Source of the DNA: SIG565 sp045651765
Lineage (GTDB): Bacteria; Bacillota; Clostridia; Oscillospirales; Acutalibacteraceae
Assembly: GCA_045651765.1 (NCBI GenBank)
Contig: JAZRSY010000010.1
Coordinates: 1 to 42,673 of the forward strand
Length of the DNA stretch: 42,673 nucleotides
Direction of reading: 5' to 3'
This document shows positions 6,747 through 15,524 of this stretch, piece after piece; position 1 is the stretch's first letter; every line of letters starts with the position of its first letter. The notes beneath the pieces were generated by a model that was not told the DNA's origin, searched no databases, and saw only the letters and a program-made list of their open reading frames with translations. A program made the position numbers and the translations under genes.

Positions 6747-9152
6747 TTACTTAAGCGGCGAAACATTCCAAATATTTTTAGCATAGTCTTCAATAGACCT
6801 ATCTGCTGCAAAAATACCGGATTTTGCAATATTCATTAACGACATTTTATTAAAGGTAAGTTTATCTTTATATAAAGCATCGGCCTTATCGTGTGCACGG
6901 CAATAATCGGCAAAATCGGCAAATGCCATATAATTGTCGTATGTGGTTAAGGAATTATAAATTGCTTCAAAGTTTGTGCCGCCTATACCTTTTCCAATAA
7001 AATCTACACAATTTTTAAGAATTTCGTTGTTTTCGTAATATGGTTTTGGCGAATAACCTTGCTTTTTAATCTTGTTAACCTCGGGGGTTTCAAGACCAAA
7101 AATAATAATATTATCGTCGCCAACGGCGTTGTGAATTTCCACATTGGCGCCGTCTTCGGTGCCGAGTGTAATGGCGCCGTTCATCATAAGCTTCATATTA
7201 CCGGTACCACTGGCCTCGGTTGAGGCAAGGGATATTTGCTCACTAATGTTAGCGGCGGGTATCATAAGCTCGGCAAGGGTTACCCTGTAATCTTCCAAAA
7301 ATAGTATTTTCAGTTTATCGTTAACTGTGCGGTCGTTTTCTATAACCTCGGCCAATTTATTTATCATGTGAATAATTTGTTTTGCAAATAAATAACCGGG
7401 CGCTGCTTTAGCACCAAAAATATAGGTTTTTGGAACAAAATCGGCGTTAGGATTCTCTTTTAAATAAAGATATTCTTTAATAATGTGCAAAGCATTAAGG
7501 TGTTGGCGCTTATATTCGTGCAAGCGTTTTACCTGCATATCAAAGACTGAATCAGGGTCGATGGTTACACCAAAATTATTTTTAACATAGTTAGCCAAAC
7601 GCACTTTATTGTTGTGCTTAATGTTGTCTAAGTGCATTAAAACTTCTTTGTTGTTTTTAAATTCTTCAAGTTTTGCAAGTTCGGCAGCATTTTTAACAAA
7701 ACCATCGCCAATTAACTGTTTTAAATAATCGGTTAACATTGGGTTGGCTTGACAAAGCCAACGGCGGTGTGCAATACCATTAGTAACATTTGTGAATTTG
7801 TTTGGAGTAATCTTGTAAAAATCGTTAAATAGCGAATCTTTTAAAATGTTGCTGTGTAATTTAGAAACGCCGTTAACGGTGTGCGACGCAGCAACACAAA
7901 GGTTAGCCATATGAATCATACCGTTTTTAATAATTGCGGTGTTTTCAACGGTTTGGGCATTTTGGGTGGCGTCCCAAATTTCTTTTCTGAAGCGGGTGTC
8001 AATTTCTTTAACGATTTGATATATACGCGGAATTCTTTGCTTAAACAGGCTTTCTTGCCAACATTCAAGTGCTTCCGACATAACGGTATGGTTAGTATAT
8101 GCAACGGTGCCTTTAACAATATCCCAGGCCTTTTCCCAACTGTATCCACATTCGTCAAGCAAGAATCGCATTAATTCGGGTATGCAAAGGGTGGGGTGGG
8201 TGTCGTTAATGTGAATTGCCACCTTTTCGGGCAAGTTTTCAAGGGTGTTATAGTTGCGTAAGTGGCGGTTTAAAATATCTTGAACCGAAGCCGAAACTAA
8301 AAAGTATTGTTGTCTAAGTCTTAAAGATTTGCCTTCTAAATGGTTGTCTTCGGGGTATAAAACCTTGCTTATAACCTCGGTTGTAGCCTTTTCTTCAAGC
8401 GCTTTAACATAATCACCCTTATTAAAGGCAGACATATTAATATCTTGATATTCGGCGCTCCAAAGACGCAAAGCATTAACGGTTTTACCGTCGTTGCCGG
8501 CAACCATAAGGTCATATGGCATAGCCCTAACAACAGTGTAATCTGTGTGTTCAATGTTGTGGTGTTCGCCATCCCACCATTCGTTAACGGTGCCATCAAA
8601 TTTAACATCAACGGCAGAAGCAGGCCTTGGTTCTAACCAAACACTGCCACCCGGCAACCAAAAATCAGGCATTTCGGTTTGCCAACCCTCTACAATTTTT
8701 TGGCGGAAAATACCAAACTCGTATTTAATGCAGTAACCCATGGCAGGGTAACCACCGGTGGAAAGAGAGTCTAAAAAGCAGGCGGCTAATCTTCCAAGAC
8801 CGCCGTTTCCAAGGCCGGCATCTGGCTCGAGTTCAAATAAATTATCTAATTTAACCTTAAAAGATTCCAAAGCCTTTTTAACGGTGTGTTCAAGGCCTAA
8901 GTTAAACAGATTGTTTTTTAGCGAACGGCCCATTAAAAATTCCATGCTTAAATAATAAACGGTTTTGGCTTTTTTTGCGGCAGTTTCTTTTTTAAATTCA
9001 CTGCGGCGTTCACGCATAATATCTAATAAAACCAAAACGGTTGCCTTATAAAAAGCTTCGTCGGATGCCTGTTCGGGCGATATTCCAAAATTGTGAAGTA
9101 ATTTTTTTTGAATTAATTCGGCAATTTTTTTGCTTGTGTAGTTTTGCGGCAT
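6747..9152 (-). CDS. glgP: Glycogen/maltodextrin phosphorylase
   Basis: The enzyme releases glucose-1-phosphate from alpha-1,4-glucan ends using phosphate and pyridoxal phosphate. The 801-residue length is normal. The cofactor motif EASGTGNMK is present with the Lys near residue 654, followed by the conserved NGAITLGTEDGANVEI stretch. The N-terminal half carries the usual GNGGLGRLAACFLDS and GYGIxYxxG-like (GYCIKYEFGIF) motifs. The start ATG at 9150-9152 has AAGGAG a few bases upstream. It is the first gene of a minus-strand operon with the GH13 and GH36 enzymes; together these would convert imported or stored glucans and alpha-galactosides to phosphorylated and free hexoses. Whether glycogen or maltodextrin is preferred is not evident. 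Confidence 0.95.
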   Translation of the reverse strand: MPQNYTSKKIAELIQKKLLHNFGISPEQASDEAFYKATVLVLLDIMRERRSEFKKETAAKKAKTVYYLSMEFLMGRSLKNNLFNLGLEHTVKKALESFKVKLDNLFELEPDAGLGNGGLGRLAACFLDSLSTGGYPAMGYCIKYEFGIFRQKIVEGWQTEMPDFWLPGGSVWLEPRPASAVDVKFDGTVNEWWDGEHHNIEHTDYTVVRAMPYDLMVAGNDGKTVNALRLWSAEYQDINMSAFNKGDYVKALEEKATTEVISKVLYPEDNHLEGKSLRLRQQYFLVSASVQDILNRHLRNYNTLENLPEKVAIHINDTHPTLCIPELMRFLLDECGYSWEKAWDIVKGTVAYTNHTVMSEALECWQESLFKQRIPRIYQIVKEIDTRFRKEIWDATQNAQTVENTAIIKNGMIHMANLCVAASHTVNGVSKLHSNILKDSLFNDFYKITPNKFTNVTNGIAHRRWLCQANPMLTDYLKQLIGDGFVKNAAELAKLEEFKNNKEVLMHLDNIKHNNKVRLANYVKNNFGVTIDPDSVFDMQVKRLHEYKRQHLNALHIIKEYLYLKENPNADFVPKTYIFGAKAAPGYLFAKQIIHMINKLAEVIENDRTVNDKLKILFLEDYRVTLAELMIPAANISEQISLASTEASGTGNMKLMMNGAITLGTEDGANVEIHNAVGDDNIIIFGLETPEVNKIKKQGYSPKPYYENNEILKNCVDFIGKGIGGTNFEAIYNSLTTYDNYMAFADFADYCRAHDKADALYKDKLTFNKMSLMNIAKSGIFAADRSIEDYAKNIWNVSPLK

Positions 9153-9198
9153 AAAATTCGCTCCTTAAATAATTACTATTATTTATTATTATACCTTA

Positions 9199-9227
9199 AT
9201 AATACTATATTCATATAACTTTTTCAA
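9199..9227 (-). promoter_or_regulatory. Candidate sigma-A promoter of the glgP operon
   Basis: On the minus strand TTGAAA (9222-9227) and TATTAT (9199-9204) are separated by exactly 17 bases. A second TATAAT lies about 6 bases further downstream without a good -35. Confidence 0.5.
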
Positions 9228-9330
9228 CACTAATAACAAAAATGGTGGTTTTTTTATTTATTAATAACAAAAAAACCTTAAAATAATATTGTTTTTTTAA
9301 AAATTTTATGCAACAATTATAAAAATAAAC

Positions 9331-9359
9331 AAAAAAATAGCAGGCGTAAAGCCTGCTAT
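9331..9359 (-). terminator. Terminator of the 52-aa peptide gene
   Basis: A 9-bp stem (9337-9345 with 9351-9359, ATAGCAGGC/GCCTGCTAT) has a five-base loop. On the minus strand it is followed by seven T residues. The remainder up to 9198 is AT-rich with no other supported feature. Confidence 0.8.
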
Positions 9360-9363
9360 AATT

Positions 9364-9522
9364 TTATTCTGCTATTTCTTCTTCTTCGCTGCCGCATTCA
9401 ATATAACCTTCGTAACATTCTTTCTTTTTAAGAATGCGGTCAACAATTACTGCAACACCGGCAGCCATTGAAATAATACCAATTAAAACAGAAATACCAA
9501 CAAAAAGATTTTTCATTTTCAT
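9364..9522 (-). CDS. 52-aa single-pass membrane peptide, unrecognised
   Basis: The reading frame runs from the ATG at 9520-9522 to a TAA at 9364-9366. A second ATG two codons in is an alternative start. AAAGGTGG lies seven bases upstream. Residues 5-28 form one hydrophobic helix (LFVGISVLIGIISMAAGVAV), followed by a Lys-rich boundary (RILKKK), two cysteines at 36 and 43, and an acidic tail (EEEEIAE). The basic stretch after the helix suggests the tail is cytoplasmic. The gene is a complete monocistronic unit with a perfect consensus promoter and its own terminator, which implies strong steady expression. I recall no characterised homologue. Similar short membrane peptides with acidic Cys-containing tails occur in Clostridia, but the function is unknown. 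Confidence 0.75.
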   Translation of the reverse strand: MKMKNLFVGISVLIGIISMAAGVAVIVDRILKKKECYEGYIECGSEEEEIAE

Positions 9523-9547
9523 AAATAAACCACCTTTCACTTAAAAA

Positions 9548-9576
9548 ATTATACCATAAAACACAAGGCTTGTCAA
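9548..9576 (-). promoter_or_regulatory. Perfect consensus sigma-A promoter for the 52-aa peptide
   Basis: On the minus strand TTGACA (9571-9576) and TATAAT (9548-9553) are separated by exactly 17 bases, matching the consensus at all 12 positions. The -35 box directly abuts the cardiolipin synthase stop codon at 9577-9579. The predicted leader is only about 20 bases before the peptide start. Confidence 0.85.
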
Positions 9577-11106
9577 TTACATTAAGGGTGCAAATAAATG
9601 CAATAAATATTGTTTGATTTTTAAAAAAACAGGCCTTTTTTTCCAGTTTTCATACAAAATTTCTTTAGAAACAAGGGTTGTATTGTCAAAAAAGTTTTTA
9701 ATATCATTAACGGTATTAGTGCTGGACATCCAAACACCGCATTCGAAGTGTAAAAATAGGCTGCGGTAATCCATGTTAATTGTGCCGACGGTTGCAATTG
9801 TATCGTCCGACACAAAAATTTTAGAATGTATAAACCCCGGTGTATATTCGTAAATTTTTGCCCCGTTTTCCAACAGTTCCGAGTAATAATATTGTGTTAC
9901 GGGGTGAACATACCATTTATCAGGAACAGAGGGTGTAATAATCTTTACATCTATGCCCGATTTTGCCGCCAAACAAAGTGCGTTTTTTAATTCATTATCT
10001 AAAATTAAATAAGGCGTTGTTATATAAATATATTTTTGGGCATTGTTTATTATTTGCATATATATTCCATGGGCTTGGTTGGTTGTATTTAACGGGTCAT
10101 CGTAATATGGAATATAAAAACCATCACATAATTTTGAGTTATAATTATTTAAAACCGGTGGAGTTAATTCACACCCTGTAATAAATTCCCACATGCTGCA
10201 AAACAAAGCCGTCATAGTGTTAACGGCCATACCTTTAAGCATAATTCCGCTGTCTAACCAATGGCCAAATCGTTCAATTTCGTTTATATATTCATCGCCA
10301 ATATTAATGCCGCCTGTAAAGGCTACACAGCCGTCAATAACCACAATTTTGCGGTGGTCGCGGTTGTTCATAAAAATATCGATTGATGGTTTTATTGGGT
10401 TAAAAACCGAAACCTGAATGCCGTGATTTTTTAAATCGTTAACAAAATTTTTTCCCTGCCTTTTTATTGAGCCAAAATCATCAAAAATTATTTTCACCTC
10501 AACATTATTTTCGGCCTTTTGTTTTAATATTTTATAAATTTGCTCCCACATTTCGCCTTCGGCTAAAATATAAAACTCAATATAAATAAATTTTTGTGCT
10601 TTTTCTAATTGCAATAAAAGTTCTTTTAAAAATTCCTCTCCTACGCTTAAAAATTTGCTTTCGGTATTACTGTAAACAGGGCACATAGATTCATTTTGCA
10701 AATATTCGGCTTGGCGAAAATGTATTAAATCGTTATATTTTAAAGAATCTTTTATATTTTGACTTTGATTAAAGCGGGAAAGGTGTTTTTTGTTAGCGGC
10801 GCACATTCTTTTTTTAAGGTGTGGGAACATTCTGCCGCCGCCAAAAATAAGGTAAGAAAGCACCCCGAAAACAGGAACAATTAATATAAAAATAATCCAC
10901 ATAATTTTATAACTTTGGTCGCCACGCATATTAATTATGTGCATTATTGTTAAAAGCGATATTAATTTTGAAAATCCTTGAATCCAAAATCTTGTTTCAG
11001 CAAAAGTTTTAATGGAAAATATAAAGAATATAATTTCCAACAAAACAATTATTAAGTAAATTATAGGTCGAGTTTGGATTCTTAAACCGCGTTTTTTATC
11101 AAGCAT
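9577..11106 (-). CDS. cls: Cardiolipin synthase (phospholipase D family)
   Basis: The enzyme joins two phosphatidylglycerol molecules to make cardiolipin at the inner face of the membrane. The 509-residue protein begins with two to three hydrophobic segments (about 12-32, 45-60 and 67-90), as usual for bacterial Cls. Both HKD catalytic motifs are present: His251-Lys253-Asp258 in HRKIVVIDG and His427-Lys429-Asp434 in HSKIFVSDD, each followed by the expected Gly- or Asn-rich continuation (TGGINIG, VGTINMD). The start ATG at 11104-11106 has a GGGGGGT site upstream. It is divergently arranged from the M16 peptidase-like genes and appears to be a single-gene unit. Confidence 0.93.
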   Translation of the reverse strand: MLDKKRGLRIQTRPIIYLIIVLLEIIFFIFSIKTFAETRFWIQGFSKLISLLTIMHIINMRGDQSYKIMWIIFILIVPVFGVLSYLIFGGGRMFPHLKKRMCAANKKHLSRFNQSQNIKDSLKYNDLIHFRQAEYLQNESMCPVYSNTESKFLSVGEEFLKELLLQLEKAQKFIYIEFYILAEGEMWEQIYKILKQKAENNVEVKIIFDDFGSIKRQGKNFVNDLKNHGIQVSVFNPIKPSIDIFMNNRDHRKIVVIDGCVAFTGGINIGDEYINEIERFGHWLDSGIMLKGMAVNTMTALFCSMWEFITGCELTPPVLNNYNSKLCDGFYIPYYDDPLNTTNQAHGIYMQIINNAQKYIYITTPYLILDNELKNALCLAAKSGIDVKIITPSVPDKWYVHPVTQYYYSELLENGAKIYEYTPGFIHSKIFVSDDTIATVGTINMDYRSLFLHFECGVWMSSTNTVNDIKNFFDNTTLVSKEILYENWKKRPVFLKIKQYLLHLFAPLM

Positions 11107-11129
11107 ATTTTACCCCCCAAGATTACCCT

Positions 11130-11158
11130 ATAATAACATTATTAATTTTTAATTACAA
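11130..11158 (-). promoter_or_regulatory. Candidate promoter of cls
   Basis: On the minus strand TTGTAA (11153-11158) and TATTAT (11130-11135) have a 17-base spacer, ending about 24 bases before the cls start. Confidence 0.5.
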
Positions 11159-11204
11159 AGTTATTAATTTTTTATAAATTTTTGTAGAGAATTATTGCTT
11201 TGTA

Positions 11205-11213
11205 TGTTATAAT
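11205..11213 (+). promoter_or_regulatory. Extended -10 promoter element before the M16 genes
   Basis: TGTTATAAT at 11205-11213 is an extended -10 box, 30 bases before the TTG start. No good -35 is seen at 17 bases; TTGTAG at 11182-11187 is 20 bases away. Confidence 0.45.
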
Positions 11214-11242
11214 AATTTTATATTTTATTTGGAGGAATTGTT

Positions 11243-12517
11243 TTGTCGAATAGTTGTTTAAAATTAGCAAACGGAGTAGATGGATTTTTTATTAAAAACG
11301 ACCGTTTTAACACCACAGTTTTATCGGTTAATTTTTATTTACCGCTTAAAACCGAAACCATTTCGGCATATGCTTTGCTTCCATATGTTTTAACATCCTG
11401 TTCAAACGAATACCGAGATTTTTCCAAGCTTAATTTTAAGCTTAATATGCTTTATGGGGCCGATTTGGTTGTAAGTTCAAACAGGGTAATGGATATGCAA
11501 CACATTAAAATTGCCATTTCGGTTATTAATGACGAATTTACAATTAACAAAAATTCAGTCATTAACGAGGCCATGGATTTGCTTATTTCTTTGATTTTTA
11601 ATCCTGCAGTGCAAAACAATTCGTTTTTTGATGCCGATATTGAAAGAGAAAAACGCAAATTACTTGAAAATATTGCGGCCGAGGTTAACGAAAAACGCGT
11701 TTTTGCCAAGAACCGAATGTTAGAAATTATGTTTGAAAATTCGCCATACGGCATTTCTAAATACGGCACCGAAAGCGGCGCAAAGGCAATAACCGGTCAA
11801 ATTTTATATAACGCTTGGCAAGAAATGTTAAAAACCGCATATGTTAGGGTGCAGGTAATCGGCAAACAGTTGCCAGATGGTGTTTTTGAGCAAATAACCA
11901 ATTGTTTTAATAAATTTAACCGCGAAAATATAGTGGATTATAAAAAGGTAACAAAGGTAGAAAAAGCAGATAACATTAAACAGGTAACCGAGCATTTTGA
12001 TGTTACCCAAGGCAAATTGGTTATGGGTTTTTCAAGTGAAATCTGCGGTCAAAACGCTTACGATTTATTATTGGCTACCGACATTTTCGGTGGCGGACCA
12101 TATTCTAATTTGTTTACCAATGTGCGCGAAAAACTCAGCCTTTGTTATTATTGCTCGGCTTCATCAGTTAGGGGCAAGGGCTTTGTTATAGTGCAGTCGG
12201 GCGTAGAGGCCGAGAATGCCGAAAAAGCCCAAACCGAAATTTTAAATCAGTTAAACAGCATTAAAAATGGCAATATCTCCGATTTTACCTTTTCGGCTTC
12301 GCAAAAGGCAATTTCTGGTGCTCTGCTTGCATATAACGATAATTTAGGCGGCATAGACCAATGGTATTCTTCCAATATAACTCAAAATGAACCCATAAGC
12401 CCCGAAGAAGCAGCCAATATAGTTAATAACATTACCAAACAAGATGTTATTAATGCAGCCAAAGGGATTAACCTTAACACAGTTTATAGGTTAATGCCAC
12501 AGAAAGAGGGGGAATAA
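11243..12517 (+). CDS. M16-family peptidase-like protein, YmfF type (non-catalytic partner)
   Basis: The protein has 424 residues and starts at a TTG with GGAGG seven bases upstream. It has the two-lobed fold sequence of pitrilysin/insulinase M16 proteins: the N-lobe includes NEYRDFSKLNFKLNMLYGAD and the second lobe has GGGPYSNLFTNVREKLSLCYY, a well-conserved M16 motif. The zinc-binding HxxEH is absent at its expected place near residue 50, so this member is probably inactive and pairs with the next gene. In Bacillus subtilis the equivalent ymfF and ymfH genes are linked to 5-aminopentanol modification of elongation factor P. No efp or ymfI-like gene is in this window. The next gene starts after a single base, so the pair is translated together. 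Confidence 0.82.
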   Translation: MSNSCLKLANGVDGFFIKNDRFNTTVLSVNFYLPLKTETISAYALLPYVLTSCSNEYRDFSKLNFKLNMLYGADLVVSSNRVMDMQHIKIAISVINDEFTINKNSVINEAMDLLISLIFNPAVQNNSFFDADIEREKRKLLENIAAEVNEKRVFAKNRMLEIMFENSPYGISKYGTESGAKAITGQILYNAWQEMLKTAYVRVQVIGKQLPDGVFEQITNCFNKFNRENIVDYKKVTKVEKADNIKQVTEHFDVTQGKLVMGFSSEICGQNAYDLLLATDIFGGGPYSNLFTNVREKLSLCYYCSASSVRGKGFVIVQSGVEAENAEKAQTEILNQLNSIKNGNISDFTFSASQKAISGALLAYNDNLGGIDQWYSSNITQNEPISPEEAANIVNNITKQDVINAAKGINLNTVYRLMPQKEGE

Positions 12518-12518
12518 A

Positions 12519-13784
12519 ATGGAAACTAAAGTATTTTCTAATAAAATTTTGGGCGAAGATTACACCGTTACAACACTAAAAAACGGGTTAGAAGTTTATA
12601 TTTACGAGAAGCCTCAGTTTAATTCGCTTTATGCCGTTTACGGCACAAAATACGGCTCAATTGATTCCACCTTTAATGCTAACGGCCAAGAATATACCGT
12701 GCCCGACGGCATTGCGCATTTTTTAGAACACAAACTTTTCGAAAGTGAAGATGGCGATGCCTTTTCTAAATACGCCAAAACAGGCGCCTATGCCAATGCC
12801 TTTACCTCGTTTGACCGAACCTGCTATTTGTTTTCGGCCACCACTAATTTTAGTGAAAATTTAGATATTCTGTTAGATTTTGTGCAAAACCCATATTTTA
12901 CGGCCGAAACCGTTAAAAAAGAGCAGGGAATTATTGGGCAAGAAATAAAAATGTATGATGATTCGCCGTCTTGGCGGGTTATGTTTAATATGTTAAGGGC
13001 AATGTATTTTAACAACCCTGTTAAAATTGATATTGCCGGCACTGTGGAATCTATTGCCGAAATAGACGATAAGGTGTTATATAACTGCTATAATACATTT
13101 TACAACCCTGCTAATATGTTTGTTTGCATTGCAGGTAATATAAAAACAAATTTTGTTTTAGAAAAAATTAAAAATTCGGTTAAAAACAAAGAACCCGTAA
13201 ACTTAACCAGAATTTACCCAACCGAACCCGATAATGTAGTTGACCGTTATACCGAACAAAGTCTGGATGTTGCCATACCGCTATTTTGTTACGGATATAA
13301 AATAAATTTACAAAACAAGGTTACTCTGCCCGATTTTATTGCAATGAATGCCTTTTTAAAAATTTTAGCCGACGATGCTTCGCCGTTATATAAAAGGCTT
13401 ACCGAATTAAAACTCATTAATGATGAATTCGATGCAGAATATTTTTGCGGTAACTCTTACAATGCCGTTATTTTTGAAGGGGAATCTTTTGACGCTTTGC
13501 AAGTTGCAGGGGAAATTAGCGACGAGGTTGAAAATATTATTAAAAACGGCGTAGATTCATTGCTTTTAGAATCCGTAAAATACGATATGTACGGTCAGGC
13601 CGTAAAGCGTTACAATAATGTGGAAAGCATTGGTCATATGCTTATAGATGCCGCAGTATTTAATTTTGATTATTCTAACGAGCTTAACATTATTAAAAAT
13701 TTAACCGAAGCCGATATTTTAAAGGCCGCAGCGCTTTTAAATAAAGAAAATTCGGTGTTATCGGTTGTAAACAAGAAGGTGTAA
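12519..13784 (+). CDS. M16-family zinc peptidase, YmfH type
   Basis: The 421-residue protein carries the inverted zinc motif HFLEH at residues 67-71 (His67, Glu70, His71), followed by a candidate third ligand Glu near 147 in the region GIIGQEIKMY. This makes it the catalytic half of the pair with the upstream gene, analogous to the beta subunit of processing peptidases. There is no signal peptide, so it should act in the cytoplasm. Its ATG follows the partner's stop by one base, behind an AGGGGG site. The established link of the family is to EF-P modification in Bacillus; whether the same role holds here is inferred. It runs directly into lgt, with a two-base gap. Confidence 0.87.
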   Translation: METKVFSNKILGEDYTVTTLKNGLEVYIYEKPQFNSLYAVYGTKYGSIDSTFNANGQEYTVPDGIAHFLEHKLFESEDGDAFSKYAKTGAYANAFTSFDRTCYLFSATTNFSENLDILLDFVQNPYFTAETVKKEQGIIGQEIKMYDDSPSWRVMFNMLRAMYFNNPVKIDIAGTVESIAEIDDKVLYNCYNTFYNPANMFVCIAGNIKTNFVLEKIKNSVKNKEPVNLTRIYPTEPDNVVDRYTEQSLDVAIPLFCYGYKINLQNKVTLPDFIAMNAFLKILADDASPLYKRLTELKLINDEFDAEYFCGNSYNAVIFEGESFDALQVAGEISDEVENIIKNGVDSLLLESVKYDMYGQAVKRYNNVESIGHMLIDAAVFNFDYSNELNIIKNLTEADILKAAALLNKENSVLSVVNKKV

Positions 13785-13786
13785 AA

Positions 13787-14671
13787 ATGTATAGCGGAAC
13801 AATTTTTGGTTTAGAGTTTAACATTAATCCGGTTGCTTTTACCATTCCTTTGGGCAGTGGCTGGAGTGTTTATTGGTACGGCATAATTATTGCTTGCGGT
13901 TTTTTAGCGGCAATTATTTATGGTTTTGCAAACGCTAAAAAACTTAATTTGAATGTAGACCGTATGATAGATGTAATTTTAGTAACCACACCTGTGGCAA
14001 TTTTGTGCGCTAGGGCATATTACGTTATTTTCGATGGCGAAAAACTAAACAGCATATCGGAATTTTTTGGCTTTTCGGGCGCGGGTTTTTCAGGCCTTGC
14101 AATATACGGCGGTGTTATTGGCGCATTTGCCTGTGGCTTTATAATGTGCAAAATAAGAAAGGTTAATGTGCTCAGTATGTTCGATATTGCTGCGGCCGGT
14201 TTTATTTTAGCACAGGGCATTGGTCGTTGGGGCAACTTCTTTAACCAAGAAGCCTACGGAACATTTACAGGCAGCGAATGGTGGGGTATGACCAGCAACC
14301 GCATAGCCGCCGAAATGGGCAGTACAAAACTTGTGCACCCTTGCTTTTTATATGAATCCATTTGGTGTATTTTAGGCTTTATTGCGTTGCACTTTATTAT
14401 AAAAAATCGCAAATTTCCAGGTCAGGTTGTTTTAAGCTACGGCGCAATATATGGCCTTGAACGCGGGTTTTTAGAACTGATTAGAACCGACAGTTTAATG
14501 CTTGGCAATATTAGAGTATCTTCGTTATTATCTTTTATGCTGTGTATTGCTTGCACTGTGGCTTTAGTTATTATTTTTTTAAAACTCAAAAACAAAAAAG
14601 AAAATACATATATGCCAATGTTTACTGAAGAAATTATAAAGGAAGAGGATAATAATGACCAAAATAATTAA
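13787..14671 (+). CDS. lgt: Prolipoprotein diacylglyceryl transferase
   Basis: Lgt transfers a diacylglyceryl group from phosphatidylglycerol to the lipobox cysteine of prelipoproteins at the outer face of the membrane. The 294-residue protein has about seven hydrophobic segments and the family signature GRWGNFFNQEAYG near residues 146-158. The GVIGAFACGFIM and YGLERGFLELIRTDSL stretches near 110 and 222 are also typical. The hydrophilic C-terminus (KKENTYMPMF onward) is a slight extension. Its last 17 bases overlap folD in another frame, so the two are tightly coupled. An AAGGTG site precedes the ATG. Confidence 0.95.
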   Translation: MYSGTIFGLEFNINPVAFTIPLGSGWSVYWYGIIIACGFLAAIIYGFANAKKLNLNVDRMIDVILVTTPVAILCARAYYVIFDGEKLNSISEFFGFSGAGFSGLAIYGGVIGAFACGFIMCKIRKVNVLSMFDIAAAGFILAQGIGRWGNFFNQEAYGTFTGSEWWGMTSNRIAAEMGSTKLVHPCFLYESIWCILGFIALHFIIKNRKFPGQVVLSYGAIYGLERGFLELIRTDSLMLGNIRVSSLLSFMLCIACTVALVIIFLKLKNKKENTYMPMFTEEIIKEEDNNDQNN

Positions 14672-15509
14672 CGGAAAAGAAATTTCAGCATATTTAAAAA
14701 ATAAAATTAAAGATGAGGTTGCAGCCTTAAAGCAAAACAACATAAATGTTGGCTTAGCCGTAATTATGGTTGGCAATAATCCCGCTTCTAAGGTTTATGT
14801 TGCTAATAAAGAAAAGGCCTGTGAACAACTTGGCATAATTTCATATAAATACGAATTGCCCGAAACGACTACTAATGAGCAGTTATTAGAATTAATACAA
14901 AAATTAAACAACGATAACAATGTTAACGGTATTTTATGCCAATTGCCGTTGCCTAAGCATTTAGATGAAAAACTTATTATTAACAGCATCAATCCCGAAA
15001 AGGATGTTGATGCCTTCCATCCGCAAAATGTTGGCAAAATTATGATTGGCGATTACGACTATTTGCCCTGTACTCCGGCGGGGGTTATAGAAATGTTAAA
15101 TTATGAAAATATTGACATAACCTCTAAAAATTGCGTTGTTATTGGCCGTTCCAACATAGTTGGTAAACCCATGGCAATGCTTTTGTTGCACAATAATGGC
15201 ACAGTAACCGTTTGTCACTCTAAAACCAAAAATTTAAAAGAAATTTGCCGGTCGGCCGATATTTTAGTAGCCGCTATTGGCAGACCCAGGTTTGTTACAG
15301 CCGATATGGTAAAACCCGGTGCCGTTGTAATTGATGTTGGCATTAACAGGTGTGAAGACGGCAAACTTTGTGGCGATGTAGATTTTGAAAATGTGCAAAA
15401 TGTGGCTTCGGCCATTACCCCTGTGCCGGGCGGTGTGGGACCAATGACTATTGCATTATTAATGAAAAATACCGTTACAGCAGCCAAAAAAATGAATTTA
15501 AATAAATAA
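14655..15509 (+). CDS. folD: Methylenetetrahydrofolate dehydrogenase/cyclohydrolase
   Basis: FolD interconverts 5,10-methylene- and 10-formyl-tetrahydrofolate with NADP. The 284-residue length is standard. Visible motifs are the substrate-binding VGNNPASKVYVANKEKAC with its YxxxK pair, the PLPKHL loop, the nucleotide-binding VIGRSNIVGKPMAMLL, and the C-terminal signature TPVPGGVGPMTIALLMKNT. The start ATG at 14655 has AGAGGA upstream and lies inside lgt. In Bacillus subtilis folD sits between nusB and xseA. Here it is in a different operon, ten kilobases before nusB, which agrees with nusB and xseA being directly adjacent further on. Confidence 0.96.
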   Translation: MTKIINGKEISAYLKNKIKDEVAALKQNNINVGLAVIMVGNNPASKVYVANKEKACEQLGIISYKYELPETTTNEQLLELIQKLNNDNNVNGILCQLPLPKHLDEKLIINSINPEKDVDAFHPQNVGKIMIGDYDYLPCTPAGVIEMLNYENIDITSKNCVVIGRSNIVGKPMAMLLLHNNGTVTVCHSKTKNLKEICRSADILVAAIGRPRFVTADMVKPGAVVIDVGINRCEDGKLCGDVDFENVQNVASAITPVPGGVGPMTIALLMKNTVTAAKKMNLNK

Positions 15510-15524
15510 AAGAGGTATAAGGTT

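Noticed and set aside
7881..8174. 97-codon plus-strand frame in glgP
   Set aside because: The minus-strand phosphorylase sequence is fully conserved here, so this is a shadow frame.
9240..9300. AT-rich partial inverted repeat (GGTTTTTTT and AAAAAAACC)
   Set aside because: The stem is mostly A-T pairs with a long loop. It cannot be distinguished from chance in such AT-rich DNA.
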